Shown here in pieces: positions 16,663-26,376 of a stretch of DNA of 64,000 nt; position 1 is the first letter of the stretch; every line of letters starts with the position of its first letter. The notes beneath the pieces are model-generated. The model ran no database searches, had not been told where the DNA came from, and saw nothing but the letters and a program-made list of their open reading frames with translations. Source of the DNA: JAAXHF01 sp965242605. GTDB taxonomy: Bacteria; Desulfobacterota; Binatia; Bin18. The position numbers and the translations under genes were made by a program. The stretch covers positions 431,392 through 495,391 of the forward strand of contig CBDESS010000003.1 in the NCBI GenBank assembly GCA_965242605.1, written 5' to 3'.

Positions 16663-17955
16663 ATGGATACGATAGTCATACGCGGAGGTCGGCCGCTTCA
16701 CGGAGAGATTGAGGTCAGCGGGGCCAAAAACGCGGCCCTGCCCTTTTTATTCGCCAGCCTGCTCACCGAGGAGGAGTGCCGGTTCACCAACATGCCCCGG
16801 GTGGTCGATATTCGGACCACCCTGCGCATCCTGACAGAGTTGGGGGTCGAGGTAGACTGGCGAGGCGCGGGCGAGGTCGGGCTGAATGCGCAATCGGTTC
16901 GACACCTCGAAGCCCCGTATGAGTTGGTCAAGACCATGCGCGCCTCTTTTCTGGTCTTAGGGCCGCTGCTGGCGCGTTTTGGCCGAGCCAGAGTTTCAAC
17001 CCCCGGCGGCTGCGCGATTGGCACCCGGCCGGTCGATATCCACCTGAGCGGCCTGCGACAGCTCGGAGCCACGATTCGTCTGCAAGAAGGCTATGTTGAG
17101 GCCACGGCCAGCCGGCTGCGCGGTGCCCGGATCAGCCTGGATTTTCCGTCTGTCGGGGCTACCGAAAATCTGATGATGGCGGCCAGCTTGGCCGACGGCC
17201 CAAGCCGGATTGAAAACGCCGCCTGCGAGCCCGAAATTGTCGAACTGCAAGCGCTGCTGAACGCAATGGGCGCTCGGGTCAGCGGGGCCGGCCGGCCGGT
17301 CATTCAGATTGAGGGCGTCAGCTCGCTGCGCGGCACTGAGCGCGAGGTTATCCCCGACCGGGTAGAGGCCGGCACCTTCCTGATTGCCGGGGCCATGACC
17401 TCGGGCCAGGTGTTTGTACGCGGGGCACGCGCCGAGCACCTCGACGCCTTTGTCCAGAAACTCCGCACAGCCGGGATCGATCTCGAGGTCGGGGCCGGCG
17501 GCATTGCGGTCAGCGGGGCCGGCCGGCCGAGCCGGGTCGATGTCACCACCTGGCCCCACCCCGGCTTCCCAACCGACTTGCAGGCCCAGATGATGGCCCT
17601 CCTCACCCTTGGCGATGGCCGCAGCCTGATTACCGAAACCGTCTTTGAAAATCGCTTTATGCACGTCCAGGAGCTGGCCCGTTTCGGGGCCGATATCACC
17701 ATCCGCCACAACACCGCAGCGGTCAACGGCGTCGCCTTTCTGAACGGCGCGCCGGTCATGGCAACCGACCTGCGGGCCAGTGTGTCCCTCATCCTGGCCG
17801 GCCTGGCGGCACGCGGAAAGACAGAAGTCTCGCGCGTCTACCACCTGGACCGAGGCTATGAGCGCATCGAAGAAAAACTCTCGCAGCTCGGGGCGGATAT
17901 CCGGCGGGTGACAGCCGGCAAAGACCCCGCGGCAGAACAGCGGAGCCTGGCATGA
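16663..17955 (+). CDS. murA: UDP-N-acetylglucosamine 1-carboxyvinyltransferase
   Basis: 430 residues, cytosolic, first committed step of peptidoglycan synthesis (enolpyruvyl transfer from PEP to UDP-GlcNAc). Lys22 in SGAKNAALP and Cys117 in TPGGCAIGTRPVD are the catalytic residues. Cys rather than Asp at 117 predicts fosfomycin sensitivity at the target. The stop overlaps the hisD start (ATGA), so the two are translationally coupled. The murA-his gene order is common in deltaproteobacteria-like genomes, usually with hisG between. Confidence 0.95.
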   Translation: MDTIVIRGGRPLHGEIEVSGAKNAALPFLFASLLTEEECRFTNMPRVVDIRTTLRILTELGVEVDWRGAGEVGLNAQSVRHLEAPYELVKTMRASFLVLGPLLARFGRARVSTPGGCAIGTRPVDIHLSGLRQLGATIRLQEGYVEATASRLRGARISLDFPSVGATENLMMAASLADGPSRIENAACEPEIVELQALLNAMGARVSGAGRPVIQIEGVSSLRGTEREVIPDRVEAGTFLIAGAMTSGQVFVRGARAEHLDAFVQKLRTAGIDLEVGAGGIAVSGAGRPSRVDVTTWPHPGFPTDLQAQMMALLTLGDGRSLITETVFENRFMHVQELARFGADITIRHNTAAVNGVAFLNGAPVMATDLRASVSLILAGLAARGKTEVSRVYHLDRGYERIEEKLSQLGADIRRVTAGKDPAAEQRSLA

Positions 17956-19301
17956 GCGTTCCCCTGCTCCGCACCTCAGACCCGGCCTGCACCCGCCGTC
18001 TGGAGCGGCTGTTTGGCCGGGGTGAGCAGGCCGGCGAGCGGGTTGAAGCCACGGTCCGGGCGATTCTGCGCGATGTCAAACGCCGGGGCGACCGGGCGCT
18101 GCTCGCCGCCACCAGAAAATTCGACCGGGTCAGCCTCCGCCCCGACACCTTGCGCGTCACTGACCAAGAGCTTGACGCAGCCCTGGCCGGCCTGCCAAAA
18201 GCTGACCGGACCGCGTTGCAGACCGCGGCCAGGCGCATTCGCGCTTTTCACCGCAAACAGCGCCAGTCCTCGTGGCATTATACAGACCGCTCAGGTGTCG
18301 GCCTGGGGCAGAAAATCACCCCCCTGGAACGGGTCGGCGTGTATGTCCCGGGCGGCAAAGCCGCCTATCCGTCTTCGGTGCTGATGAACATCATCCCGGC
18401 CAAAGTCGCCGGCGTAGAAGACATCGTAGTGGTCTCCCCACCGTCAGCAGACGGCGACAGCTCGCCTGTGCTGGCCGCGGCCCGCTTGGCCGGAGCCGAC
18501 ACAGTGTTTCGGCTGGGCGGTGCCCAAGCCATTGCCGCCCTGGCCTACGGAACCCAGACCGTGCCATGCGTGGATAAAATCGTCGGGCCGGGCAATATCT
18601 TTGTCGCCACGGCCAAGCGCCTCGTCTACGGTCAGGTTGATATTGACAGCATGGCCGGTCCGAGTGAGATTGTGGTGATTGCTGACGAGACGGCCCCGGC
18701 CCGCTACATTGCGGCCGATATGCTGTCCCAGGCCGAGCACGACGAGATGGCCGCCCCCCTGTGTCTGACCACCTCAGCCCGGCTGGCGGCCACGGTCGTC
18801 AAGTCGATCAAAGACCAGCTGGCCACGCTCAGCCGGCGCGCCATTGCCGCGGCCTCGCTCAAGCGCTACGGGGCGGTGATCGTCGCCCGCGACCGGGCCG
18901 AGGTTGTGCGGCTGGCCAACGCCCTGGCCCCGGAGCACCTGGAGCTGCTGGTCAAAAATCCGCGCTCCTGGCTGAACGATATCCGCCACGCCGGTGCCAT
19001 CTTTCTGGGCGTCCTGTCCACCGAGCCTTTTGGCGACTACCTTGCCGGGCCGAACCACATCCTGCCGACCGGAGGAACAGCGCGGTTTTCCTCACCGCTC
19101 GGGGTGTACGATTTTCTCAAGCGGACCAGTATCATTGAGGCCTCGGCCCCGGCCCTGCGCACCCTTGGTCCGCACATCATGCGCTTGGCCGCACTGGAGG
19201 GTCTGGAGGCCCACGGCCGGGCCATTGCCCAGCGTCTCAACGGAGGCCAGCATGACAGCCCAGCGCAGCGCAAGCCTGCACCGCAAAACCCACGAAACTG
19301 A
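17952..19301 (+). CDS. hisD: Histidinol dehydrogenase
   Basis: 449 residues. HisD performs the last two oxidations of histidine synthesis with NAD and zinc. Seen: ERVGVYVPGGKAAYPSSVLMN, GPGNIFVATAKR, SMAGPSEIVVIAD, the AEHDE block and ALAPEHLELL, which carry zinc and catalytic residues. The start overlaps murA by four bases and the 3' end overlaps hisB by 50. hisG, often located just before hisD, is not in the window. Confidence 0.95.
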   Translation: MSVPLLRTSDPACTRRLERLFGRGEQAGERVEATVRAILRDVKRRGDRALLAATRKFDRVSLRPDTLRVTDQELDAALAGLPKADRTALQTAARRIRAFHRKQRQSSWHYTDRSGVGLGQKITPLERVGVYVPGGKAAYPSSVLMNIIPAKVAGVEDIVVVSPPSADGDSSPVLAAARLAGADTVFRLGGAQAIAALAYGTQTVPCVDKIVGPGNIFVATAKRLVYGQVDIDSMAGPSEIVVIADETAPARYIAADMLSQAEHDEMAAPLCLTTSARLAATVVKSIKDQLATLSRRAIAAASLKRYGAVIVARDRAEVVRLANALAPEHLELLVKNPRSWLNDIRHAGAIFLGVLSTEPFGDYLAGPNHILPTGGTARFSSPLGVYDFLKRTSIIEASAPALRTLGPHIMRLAALEGLEAHGRAIAQRLNGGQHDSPAQRKPAPQNPRN

Positions 19302-19845
19302 CATCCGGCTCAGTCTTGAGCTTGATGGCCGCGGCCAGTACCACGTCACCACCGGCGTACCCTTTCTCAACCATATGCTGGAGCTGTTCAGCCGGCACGG
19401 CTTCTTTGATCTCACCCTCGAGGCCACCGGCGATGTAGAGATTGACGACCATCACACGGTTGAAGACATCGGGCTGGCGCTGGGCGAAGCCTTTCGCTCG
19501 GCGCTGGGCAATAAGCGCGGCATCCGCCGCTTTGGCGAAGCCTTCGTACCGCTTGACGAAGCCCTGGTGCAGTGCGTCGTTGACCTCAGCGGGCGGCCCT
19601 TTCTGGCCTATAATCTGCGCGTTCGGCAGGAACGGATCGGCACATTTGCGACCGAACTGGTCCACGACTTTTTTCTCGCCTTCAGCAACCAGCTCGGCAT
19701 GAACCTGCACCTCAACATGAGCCAGGGCCGCAACCCGCACCATATCATTGAAGCCGCCTTCAAGGCGTGTGCCCGGGCGCTGGGCAGCGCGGTCGCCTAT
19801 GACCCGCGGGTCAAAGGGATACTATCGACCAAAGGGACATTATGA
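19252..19845 (+). CDS. hisB: Imidazoleglycerol-phosphate dehydratase
   Basis: 197 residues, the monofunctional HisB. The metal-binding motifs are DVEIDDHHTVEDIG and, near the C-terminus, NPHHIIEAAFKA. A start at 19252 (GGAGG 6 bases upstream) gives a normal N-terminus (THETDIRLSLELDG) and overlaps the end of hisD by 50 bases. The next his genes (hisH, hisA) lie 32 kb away. The stop overlaps the start of a small protease-like frame by ATGA. Confidence 0.95.
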   Translation: MTAQRSASLHRKTHETDIRLSLELDGRGQYHVTTGVPFLNHMLELFSRHGFFDLTLEATGDVEIDDHHTVEDIGLALGEAFRSALGNKRGIRRFGEAFVPLDEALVQCVVDLSGRPFLAYNLRVRQERIGTFATELVHDFFLAFSNQLGMNLHLNMSQGRNPHHIIEAAFKACARALGSAVAYDPRVKGILSTKGTL

Positions 19846-20153
19846 AAGAGAGCGTAGAGGAAGCACGCGCCGAATACCTGGGACTTGTACACGCGACTAT
19901 CCAACTGTCGAATCCTCGCGGCGCGGCTCTCCGGGCACTTGAAGTGACCGCCCTTGTCAATACAGGCGCGGGGACGCTGTGCATTCCCGAGCATCTTGCC
20001 GTCCAACTGCAACTCCCGGCCATTGACCAACGCCAAGTGACGACCGCGGACGGGAGGTCCCTGCTCGTTCCCTATGTCGGTCCTGTTCAGGTGAAGTTTG
20101 AGAACCGGACCTGTTGTACCGGCACCCTCGTTCCAGGCGAGAGTGTATTGTGA
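19842..20153 (+). pseudogene. Clan AA (retropepsin-like) aspartic protease remnant
   Basis: 103 residues with the beta-hairpin core of bacterial retropepsin-like proteases. The catalytic motif normally VDTGA is VNTGAG here (Asn40 in place of Asp), followed by the expected TLCIPEHLAVQLQL and VTTADGR. Family members continue for about 20 more residues with a second hydrophobic strand (LLGAIP-like), but this frame stops after ESVL. Lost catalytic Asp plus truncated end argue for decay. Its ATG overlaps the hisB stop, so it may still be translated. Confidence 0.6.
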
Positions 20154-20253
20154 AGCCCTGTTCCGCCTCCCCGCCTGCCCCCTGAAAAGCAAGCGCGGCC
20201 GGCCAGGATGCACCCGAGCTCCCGCGTTGTGGTCTCGGGCCGCTCCCGCCCCG

Positions 20254-21327
20254 TCAGTCCGGGAAATGGGGCATGACCTCTTCCATCAGCATGCGCTGCG
20301 AGTTGGCCCAGCCCTCCCTGTTCTCCATCTGGTCAAAGGTCAGGACCAGCAAACAGCCAAAGCCGCCGGTGTCTTCAACCATCGCCCCCAGCTTGTCGAT
20401 AACCGTCCGGGGCGAGCCGACCAGCCACACATACTCGGCCAGGTATTCCATCGTGACATCAGAATCCGGCACTTCGGGGTGGTGTTTGAACAGGCTGAGC
20501 ATGCCGAACGACTTGAACAGCGGCAGCAGATACTCGCCATAGGCACGGCCCAACATGCCGTGAATGGCCTTGTGTCTGGCCTCGGTGTCGGTTTCGGCGA
20601 TATACACCTCGCGCGATACGCGCCAGTCGCTGCGCGAGGCGTCGCGGCCGGCAGACTCCGCCCCCTCAAGCACCGCCTCCCAGTGGGTGTTGAGATAGCC
20701 GTTGCTGAGGGCGACGCTCATCGGCATAAAGCCGCTCGCGCCACACATCTTGAGGGTATCTGAGCCAGGGGTCAGCCCGGCAATCCCAATCGGCGGATGG
20801 GGCTGCTGAAAGGGCTTGATGTGGAACCTGAGCGTGTTGAGCATGGTGTCAATCCGGTTGACCGTCCAGTACTCGCCCTGAAACGCAAACGGCTCTTCGC
20901 TCTCCCACAGCTTGAGAATAATATCCAGGGCTTCTTTGGTCATGCGCCGGTTCTCGCCGCCGGCCCCATCAACGTTGAACAGCTTCCAGTCGCTGGGCAG
21001 CCCGCTCGTCCCCACCCCGAACATGAAACGCCCCTGGGCGATGTGGTCCAGAAAGGCGACCCGGTGGGCCAACTCGGCCGGATGGTGATAGGGCAGCAGA
21101 TGGGCACCCGGACACAGCTTGATGTGCCGGGTGCGTTGCAAGCCTTGGGCAATCAGCAGGTCGGGGGCAGGGTTCGGCTCCCACGGAGCGGTAAAATGCT
21201 CGCCCATCCAGGCTTCGTGAAAGCCTAACTGGTCCACCAGCTCCAGATGGTCAAGGTCCCACTGGTGGCCGTCGTAGAAACTTCTCTCGGGGGGATGCGA
21301 GGGCATCATAAACACGCCAGCTTTCAT
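20254..21327 (-). CDS. LLM-class flavin-dependent oxidoreductase
   Basis: 357 residues of the luciferase-like TIM-barrel family. Seen: MKAGVFMMPSHPPERSF, LGFHEAWMGEHF, LAHRVAFLDHIAQGRFMFGVG and the substrate-side QQPHPPIGIAG. GAAGGAGG precedes the ATG at 21327. A paralogue of the enzyme at 10561 from a different subgroup (limonene/alkanal monooxygenase-like). It stands alone between the his cluster and a secreted protein. Substrate unknown. Confidence 0.87.
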   Translation of the reverse strand: MKAGVFMMPSHPPERSFYDGHQWDLDHLELVDQLGFHEAWMGEHFTAPWEPNPAPDLLIAQGLQRTRHIKLCPGAHLLPYHHPAELAHRVAFLDHIAQGRFMFGVGTSGLPSDWKLFNVDGAGGENRRMTKEALDIILKLWESEEPFAFQGEYWTVNRIDTMLNTLRFHIKPFQQPHPPIGIAGLTPGSDTLKMCGASGFMPMSVALSNGYLNTHWEAVLEGAESAGRDASRSDWRVSREVYIAETDTEARHKAIHGMLGRAYGEYLLPLFKSFGMLSLFKHHPEVPDSDVTMEYLAEYVWLVGSPRTVIDKLGAMVEDTGGFGCLLVLTFDQMENREGWANSQRMLMEEVMPHFPD

Positions 21328-21480
21328 ACGTCCTCCTTCAAAGACACCTCTCCCCCTCATAACTGCATCCCGGGTCTGAGGCAAGGCCCATCGGGAGAAT
21401 GCCGGGGGACTTGCCCAGCGTTCAGAAGGGTATAGAATGGTCAGAAGAGAACGCGAGGCCACTTCGAGGGAGGGAAAATC

Positions 21481-21855
21481 ATGACGCAATACGCGCTCGG
21501 TCTGCTCACCCTGCTCCTGGCCGGGGGCATCTGGCAGGCGTCGGTGTCGGCCTCCGGCTCCATCTCAGCCGGCGGGGGCATCAATCCCAGAGACGCCTAC
21601 TCTCGGGGCAAGGCGCTGACATTCAAAAAGCTCGTGTGTATATCCTGCCCCATCCAGAGAGGCGAATTGGACCGGGCGCGCGCCCAAATCCTGAAGAACA
21701 GCCTCGAAGCCCGCGACGCGGCAACCAGGCCGGGCACACCGGACGACGAGCATATCGCGGTGTTATGCCCGGGGAGTCGGGGCGTTGATTGTGCCAACAA
21801 GGCGGATGAACAAGAACTCGTTCACTATTATCTGACCCGCCGCTACAAGCTCTAA
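21481..21855 (+). CDS. Small secreted protein with CxxC
   Basis: 124 residues. An N-terminal signal peptide (MTQYALGLLTLLLAGGIWQASVSA, hydrophobic core about 4-20). The mature part is short and basic, with a VCISC pair and two further Cys (LCPGS, VDCAN), so a periplasmic thiol or metal site is possible. No family recognised. The next gene, an FAD disulfide oxidoreductase fusion, starts 26 bases downstream on the same strand, so a linked redox role is conceivable but unproven. Confidence 0.6.
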   Translation: MTQYALGLLTLLLAGGIWQASVSASGSISAGGGINPRDAYSRGKALTFKKLVCISCPIQRGELDRARAQILKNSLEARDAATRPGTPDDEHIAVLCPGSRGVDCANKADEQELVHYYLTRRYKL

Positions 21856-21881
21856 GCCCCCTCCTGCCGGGGCGGACAGCC

Positions 21882-24107
21882 GTGTCAATCCGGCCTTTGC
21901 TTCACCCCCAACGTGAAGAAGACACCCCTGCGAGGCCTCTGCTTCGCCCTGTCCGCCGAGTGCGGCCCTCCCAATTCGGAATGAAAGCCACCGTCGTGCT
22001 GATCGCACTCGTGCTGCTCATCGGCCTGTTCTTTGGCCTTGACCTCCAGCAGTTTCTGACCATCGAATATTTCACCGCCCAGCGAGACGCCATTACCGCC
22101 TTCCAGGCCCAGGCACCCCTGACCACCGCGGGGGCGTTCTTCCTCCTGTACATGGCGGTGACAGGGCTGTCGCTCCCCGGTGCGGCCCTGCTGACCCTGG
22201 TTGCCGGGGCGCTCTTCGGTTTTCTGCCGGGCGTGGTCCTGGTGTCGTTCGCCAGCTCCCTGGGCGCAACCCTGGCCTTCTGCATCGCCCGCTCTGTGTT
22301 GCGCGACAGGGTGCGCTCCCGGTTTGCCCGCCAGCTCGCCGTCATTGACCGCGGCGTAGAAAAAGACGGGGCGTTCTACCTGTTCGCCCTGCGGCTCGTT
22401 CCGGCCTTCCCCTTCTTCGCCATCAACCTGGCCATGTCGGTCACGCCGCTGTCCACCTGGACCTTCTACTGGGTCAGCCAAGTCGGTATGTTGGCCGGCA
22501 CGGCCGTCTACGTCAACGCTGGCGCGCAACTGGGCCAGATTACCTCCCTGAGCGGCATCCTCTCGCCGACGCTGATCGTCTCATTTACCTTGGTCGGCCT
22601 GTTTCCACTGATCGCCAAAAAAGCCCTGGACGCCACCAAGGCGCGCGCGGTAGTGCGCTGCTTCAAGAAGCCCAAGCAGTATGATACCAACCTCGTTGTG
22701 ATCGGGGCCGGGTCGGCCGGCTTGGTCTGCGCGCTCATCGCCGCCACCCTCAAGGCCAAGGTGACGCTGGTCGAGCGACACCGCATGGGCGGCGACTGTC
22801 TGAACACCGGCTGCGTGCCCAGCAAGGCCCTGCTGCGCTCGGCAAAGATGCTGAGCTATATGGCCAGAGCCAGGGAATACGGTTTCAGGAAGGCCAGCGT
22901 AGAGTTCGACTTTGCCGAGGTCATGGAGCGGGTCCAGCGGGTCATCACCACCATCGCGCCCAAGGATTCCAGCGAGCGCTATACCGGCCTGGGGGTGGAA
23001 TGTGTCAGGGGCGAGGCCCGCATTGTTTCGCCCTACTGCGTCCGGGTGAACAACCGGGACATCACCACCCGCCGCATCATCATTGCCACTGGCGGCACCC
23101 CGTTCGTGCCGCCCATCCCGGGCCTTGAGGCGGCCGGCTATTTCACTTCAGATACCATCTGGGCGGTGCGCGATGTGCCGCGCCGCCTCGTCGTTCTCGG
23201 CGGCGGCCCCATCGGCTGCGAGCTGGCCCAGGCCTTCTCCCGCTTTGGCGCGTCGGTGACACTGGTGGAGCGCAGCCCCCATCTGCTGATGCGGGAAGAC
23301 GCCGACGCCAGCGCCTTTGTGCAGGACCGCTTCAGGGCCGAAGGCATTCGGCTGCTCACCAGCCACACCGCCCTGCGGGTCGAGACCACCGACGGCCACA
23401 AGCAGCTGGTCTGCGAGCGCAACGGACAGCCCACCCGCCTGCCGTTTGACGCTATTCTGCTTGCCCTCGGCCGCCGGCCAACGACCGCCGGCCTCGGCAT
23501 CGACGCGCTCGGCCTTGCCTTGGATGAACGGGGGGCCGTTGAGGTAGACGACTCCCTGCGGACCACCATCCCCACCATCTACGCCTGCGGTGACGTGATC
23601 GCCCCCTACCAGTTTACCCATACCGCCTCCCACGAGGCCTGGTACGCCACCGTGAACGCCTTGTTCAGCCCCTTCTGGCAGTTCAAAGCCGACTATTCGG
23701 TCATCCCCTGGACCACCTTCACCGACCCTGAGGTGGCGCGGGTCGGCCTGAACGAACAGGAGGCCGCCCGGCAGGGCACCCTGGTCGAGGTGACGCGCTA
23801 CGGCCTTGACGAGCTTGACCGCGCCCTGGCCGACGAGGAAGGCCGGGGGTTTATCAAGGTGTTGACGCCCCCGGGCAAGGACCGGATTCTCGGCGTGACC
23901 ATCGTCGGCCATCACGCCGGCGAGCTGGTGGCCGAGTTCATCCTGGCCATGAAGTGGGGGCTGGGGCTGAAGAAGCTCCTCGGCACAATCCACATCTATC
24001 CGACGCTGGGCGAAGCGAACAGATACGCGGCCGGCGCGTGGCGAAGAAACCACGCCCCCGGCAGGCTGCTTGGCTGGGTGGAGACCTTCCACCGCCTGCG
24101 CCGCTAG
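21882..24107 (+). CDS. Fusion of TVP38/TMEM64 (VTT) membrane domain and FAD-dependent disulfide oxidoreductase
   Basis: 741 residues. Residues about 35-250 form a SNARE-associated/VTT membrane domain with five or six helices (including LPGAALLTLVAGALFGFLPG and the reentrant FALRLVPAFPFFAINLAMS). From about 268 comes a class I pyridine-nucleotide disulfide oxidoreductase: the FAD-binding LVVIGAGSAGLV, the redox pair in GGDCLNTGCVPSKALL, the NAD(P) site VVLGGGPIGCELAQ, ACGDV, and the dimerisation domain ending in HIYPTLGE. The oxidoreductase resembles mercuric reductase but lacks an N-terminal heavy-metal domain. This fusion architecture occurs in many bacteria. GTG start assumed; an ATG 33 codons later is an alternative. 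Confidence 0.88.
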   Translation: MSIRPLLHPQREEDTPARPLLRPVRRVRPSQFGMKATVVLIALVLLIGLFFGLDLQQFLTIEYFTAQRDAITAFQAQAPLTTAGAFFLLYMAVTGLSLPGAALLTLVAGALFGFLPGVVLVSFASSLGATLAFCIARSVLRDRVRSRFARQLAVIDRGVEKDGAFYLFALRLVPAFPFFAINLAMSVTPLSTWTFYWVSQVGMLAGTAVYVNAGAQLGQITSLSGILSPTLIVSFTLVGLFPLIAKKALDATKARAVVRCFKKPKQYDTNLVVIGAGSAGLVCALIAATLKAKVTLVERHRMGGDCLNTGCVPSKALLRSAKMLSYMARAREYGFRKASVEFDFAEVMERVQRVITTIAPKDSSERYTGLGVECVRGEARIVSPYCVRVNNRDITTRRIIIATGGTPFVPPIPGLEAAGYFTSDTIWAVRDVPRRLVVLGGGPIGCELAQAFSRFGASVTLVERSPHLLMREDADASAFVQDRFRAEGIRLLTSHTALRVETTDGHKQLVCERNGQPTRLPFDAILLALGRRPTTAGLGIDALGLALDERGAVEVDDSLRTTIPTIYACGDVIAPYQFTHTASHEAWYATVNALFSPFWQFKADYSVIPWTTFTDPEVARVGLNEQEAARQGTLVEVTRYGLDELDRALADEEGRGFIKVLTPPGKDRILGVTIVGHHAGELVAEFILAMKWGLGLKKLLGTIHIYPTLGEANRYAAGAWRRNHAPGRLLGWVETFHRLRR

Positions 24108-24122
24108 GCCGCGCGAGGCGGC

Positions 24123-24971
24123 TCAGGGCTGGTTCAGGTGCCAGTCGTAGGCGTAGTCTATGGAGCCGGCAAAGCCCCTGAGACGGCTGGCAAGCCCCGG
24201 CTCGGCGTACTGCGCGAGGTGGGACAACACGGCCGTCTGGCTGGTGCCGAAGTCTTCAGCATACCAGTCATAGATGCTCGATAGCACCAGGAAATCGTTG
24301 TCCACAAAGGCCACGCCCCGGGTATGGTTGATGTAGGCGCGGGCCGCGGCCTCAAGCAGTGTCTCGGTATTGGCCGCGGTAAATGCCGTAGCCGACAGAT
24401 TCGGGCAACCATAGCTGGCGCAGTTGACCGCATAGTGAATCCGGTTGTCCCGCCAGATGGGCCGCAGGATGCCGTGCTCAATGTTGTTCAGGGTCAGGGG
24501 CTGGCCGGCAACCTTCGCATGGACGTCGTCCCAGGGACCGCTGAGGGGCAGCCAGCCCTGGTGAATGGCGCGGATGGAGTCCACCGGATAGGCGTTGACC
24601 ACGACCTGCACGGTCAGCGCATTATAGAAGTTGATCCAGTAGGCCTTCTGCTCAGCCCGGCGGTAGTGCCGGGGGTCAATCGCTTGCAGAGCGCTCAGAT
24701 AGCCGGCCAGCCGAGCGGTATCTTCCGCATCAGCCTTGAGCGCAGCATAGTCGAAGCGATTGATGCCCGAGGGATGACTTGTGAGGTAGGTGTCGAGGAG
24801 GCGCTGCCAGGCACTGTGGTCAACCTGCTCGGCGTTGGTCTCAACGCTCACATCCCAGCCGGGCAGCATCTCCGAGTTGGGCGCGGCGGTGGCAGGGACG
24901 GCCGCCACCACCCAGCCGAGCAGATCCGCCAGAAGCCACCACCGCGTCAGGTGGATTGACAGCATAGGCAT
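24123..24971 (-). CDS. DUF547 domain protein, exported
   Basis: 282 residues. The N-terminal hydrophobic stretch (WWLLADLLGWVVAAVPATAA) looks like a signal peptide. The DUF547 core is clear: WINFYNALTVQVVV, LTLNNIEHGILRPIW, RIHYAVNCASYGCPNLS, then SSIYDWYAEDFG. DUF547 proteins have a cysteine-protease-like fold, with the Cys/His of NCASYGCP as candidates; the biochemical role is not established. Convergent with the VTT fusion gene (16 bases apart). The N-terminus could begin at either of two nearby ATGs. Confidence 0.85.
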   Translation of the reverse strand: MPMLSIHLTRWWLLADLLGWVVAAVPATAAPNSEMLPGWDVSVETNAEQVDHSAWQRLLDTYLTSHPSGINRFDYAALKADAEDTARLAGYLSALQAIDPRHYRRAEQKAYWINFYNALTVQVVVNAYPVDSIRAIHQGWLPLSGPWDDVHAKVAGQPLTLNNIEHGILRPIWRDNRIHYAVNCASYGCPNLSATAFTAANTETLLEAAARAYINHTRGVAFVDNDFLVLSSIYDWYAEDFGTSQTAVLSHLAQYAEPGLASRLRGFAGSIDYAYDWHLNQP

Positions 24972-25018
24972 TGTCCATAGATGAGGGGATGGGGAACGTC
25001 AAGCGTCGGGGCCAGGCG

Positions 25019-26353
25019 TCAATGACCAAGCCGGCCGGCGGCGCTCTCGCTGACGCGAGGGGCCGTGCTGCGGCGAAGCGCCGACCAGACCAGGGCCAAC
25101 AGGACCGGGCCGAACTCCAGCGGCCGCGCCCAGGCCGGCTGCTGGTAGGCTTGGAGGCCGGGGTCGTCCAGGCCCAGCCCGGTGACATAGGCGACAGAGA
25201 CGGTTGTGGCCGCGGTCCACGCCCACACACTCGGAAACAGCGTGGCAAAGGGCAGCAGCCACAGCAGATACCACGGATTGATGACCGGTGAGAACGCCAG
25301 CAGCAGGCCGTACAGCCAGTCCCCGCGTGGCAGGCCGCGGCGGTCGGCCCGCCAGTAGCGTACAGCATACCAGCCCCAGAACCCGGCGTAGGCAAGGCCA
25401 AGCAGCAGCCGGGCCTCAACACCCGGCAGGACTGTTGTCAGGAGGCCAAAGACGGCTGAATTGAACTCCCACTCCCGGGCAAAGACCAGCAGGGAGGCAA
25501 GGTCTGTCGCGCCGGCCAGGACAAAGGGCGCATAGACCGCGGCCAGCGTGGCCACAAACAGCAGCCAGTGGCGGGGGCTGGCCCCGAGCAGCACCAAGGG
25601 CACTACGACCAGGGCGAGTATCTTTGCGCCTACGGCCAGACCCAGGCAGGCCGCGGCCCGCCCCCAGTGCCCGGACCGGGCCAAGGCCAGCGCGGCCAGC
25701 ACCAGACACACGCCAAGGCCGTCCGGGTGGGCGGTGAAGGCGACTTCCTTGACCACCAGCGGACACCAGGCGTAGAGCATGACCTGCCGAGCCGGGGCCA
25801 GGCCGAGCAGCAGCCCTATGGTCGCAAAATCAACCAGGATCAAGAGGGTCTGCAAGGCGACAATGCTCCCCGGCCGCAGCCAGTAGCCCAGCAGAAAGAC
25901 AGCCTGTGTTGTCGGGCCGTAGATGGTCGGCAGCTCGGGATGATTGATCTGGTCCAGCACGCGGTGAAAGTTTGCCGGAATGTCGGGGTCAACAAAAAAC
26001 TCCGCCGGCGCTGCCCCATACGGCGTGCCGACTGTGGCAAAGCGGTAGCCGTCCCACAGGTAGCGGTAGAAGTCGTCCTCAAAGAACGGGCCGCCGAGCA
26101 GCCCGCATATCCTGAAGGCCGCCGCCCAGAAGAGCAGCCGGCCGACCGGAAACGCCTGCTCACGCCGGCAGCAGAACAGGTAGAGGCCGAACACCGGAAA
26201 GCCGCTCCAGGCAACCAGCCCGAAGAAGACGGACAGCTCGGGCCCGCCGGGCTGGCGGACCAGTACGGCGAGGACGCCATAGCCCAAGGTGCAGCCAAGG
26301 CCGACCGCGTCCACCAGCCGGCGGGCGGCTGCGTCGGGCCTCTTCTCGATCAT
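25019..26353 (-). CDS. Multi-pass GT-C type glycosyltransferase-like membrane protein
   Basis: 444 residues with about ten hydrophobic helices. The loop after TM2 has FFEDDFYRYLWDGYRFATVGTPYG, the acidic catalytic-loop pattern of polyprenyl-phosphate-sugar dependent (GT-C) mannosyl/arabinosyltransferases, and FSPVINPWYLLWLLPF is the usual C-terminal motif. Likely transfers a sugar to an envelope lipid or glycan from the outer face of the membrane. The start was chosen at MIEKRPD (AGGAG 10 bases upstream). Acceptor and donor unknown. Confidence 0.75.
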   Translation of the reverse strand: MIEKRPDAAARRLVDAVGLGCTLGYGVLAVLVRQPGGPELSVFFGLVAWSGFPVFGLYLFCCRREQAFPVGRLLFWAAAFRICGLLGGPFFEDDFYRYLWDGYRFATVGTPYGAAPAEFFVDPDIPANFHRVLDQINHPELPTIYGPTTQAVFLLGYWLRPGSIVALQTLLILVDFATIGLLLGLAPARQVMLYAWCPLVVKEVAFTAHPDGLGVCLVLAALALARSGHWGRAAACLGLAVGAKILALVVVPLVLLGASPRHWLLFVATLAAVYAPFVLAGATDLASLLVFAREWEFNSAVFGLLTTVLPGVEARLLLGLAYAGFWGWYAVRYWRADRRGLPRGDWLYGLLLAFSPVINPWYLLWLLPFATLFPSVWAWTAATTVSVAYVTGLGLDDPGLQAYQQPAWARPLEFGPVLLALVWSALRRSTAPRVSESAAGRLGH

Positions 26354-26376
26354 TCGATGGGCTCCTGTCCGAGAGC

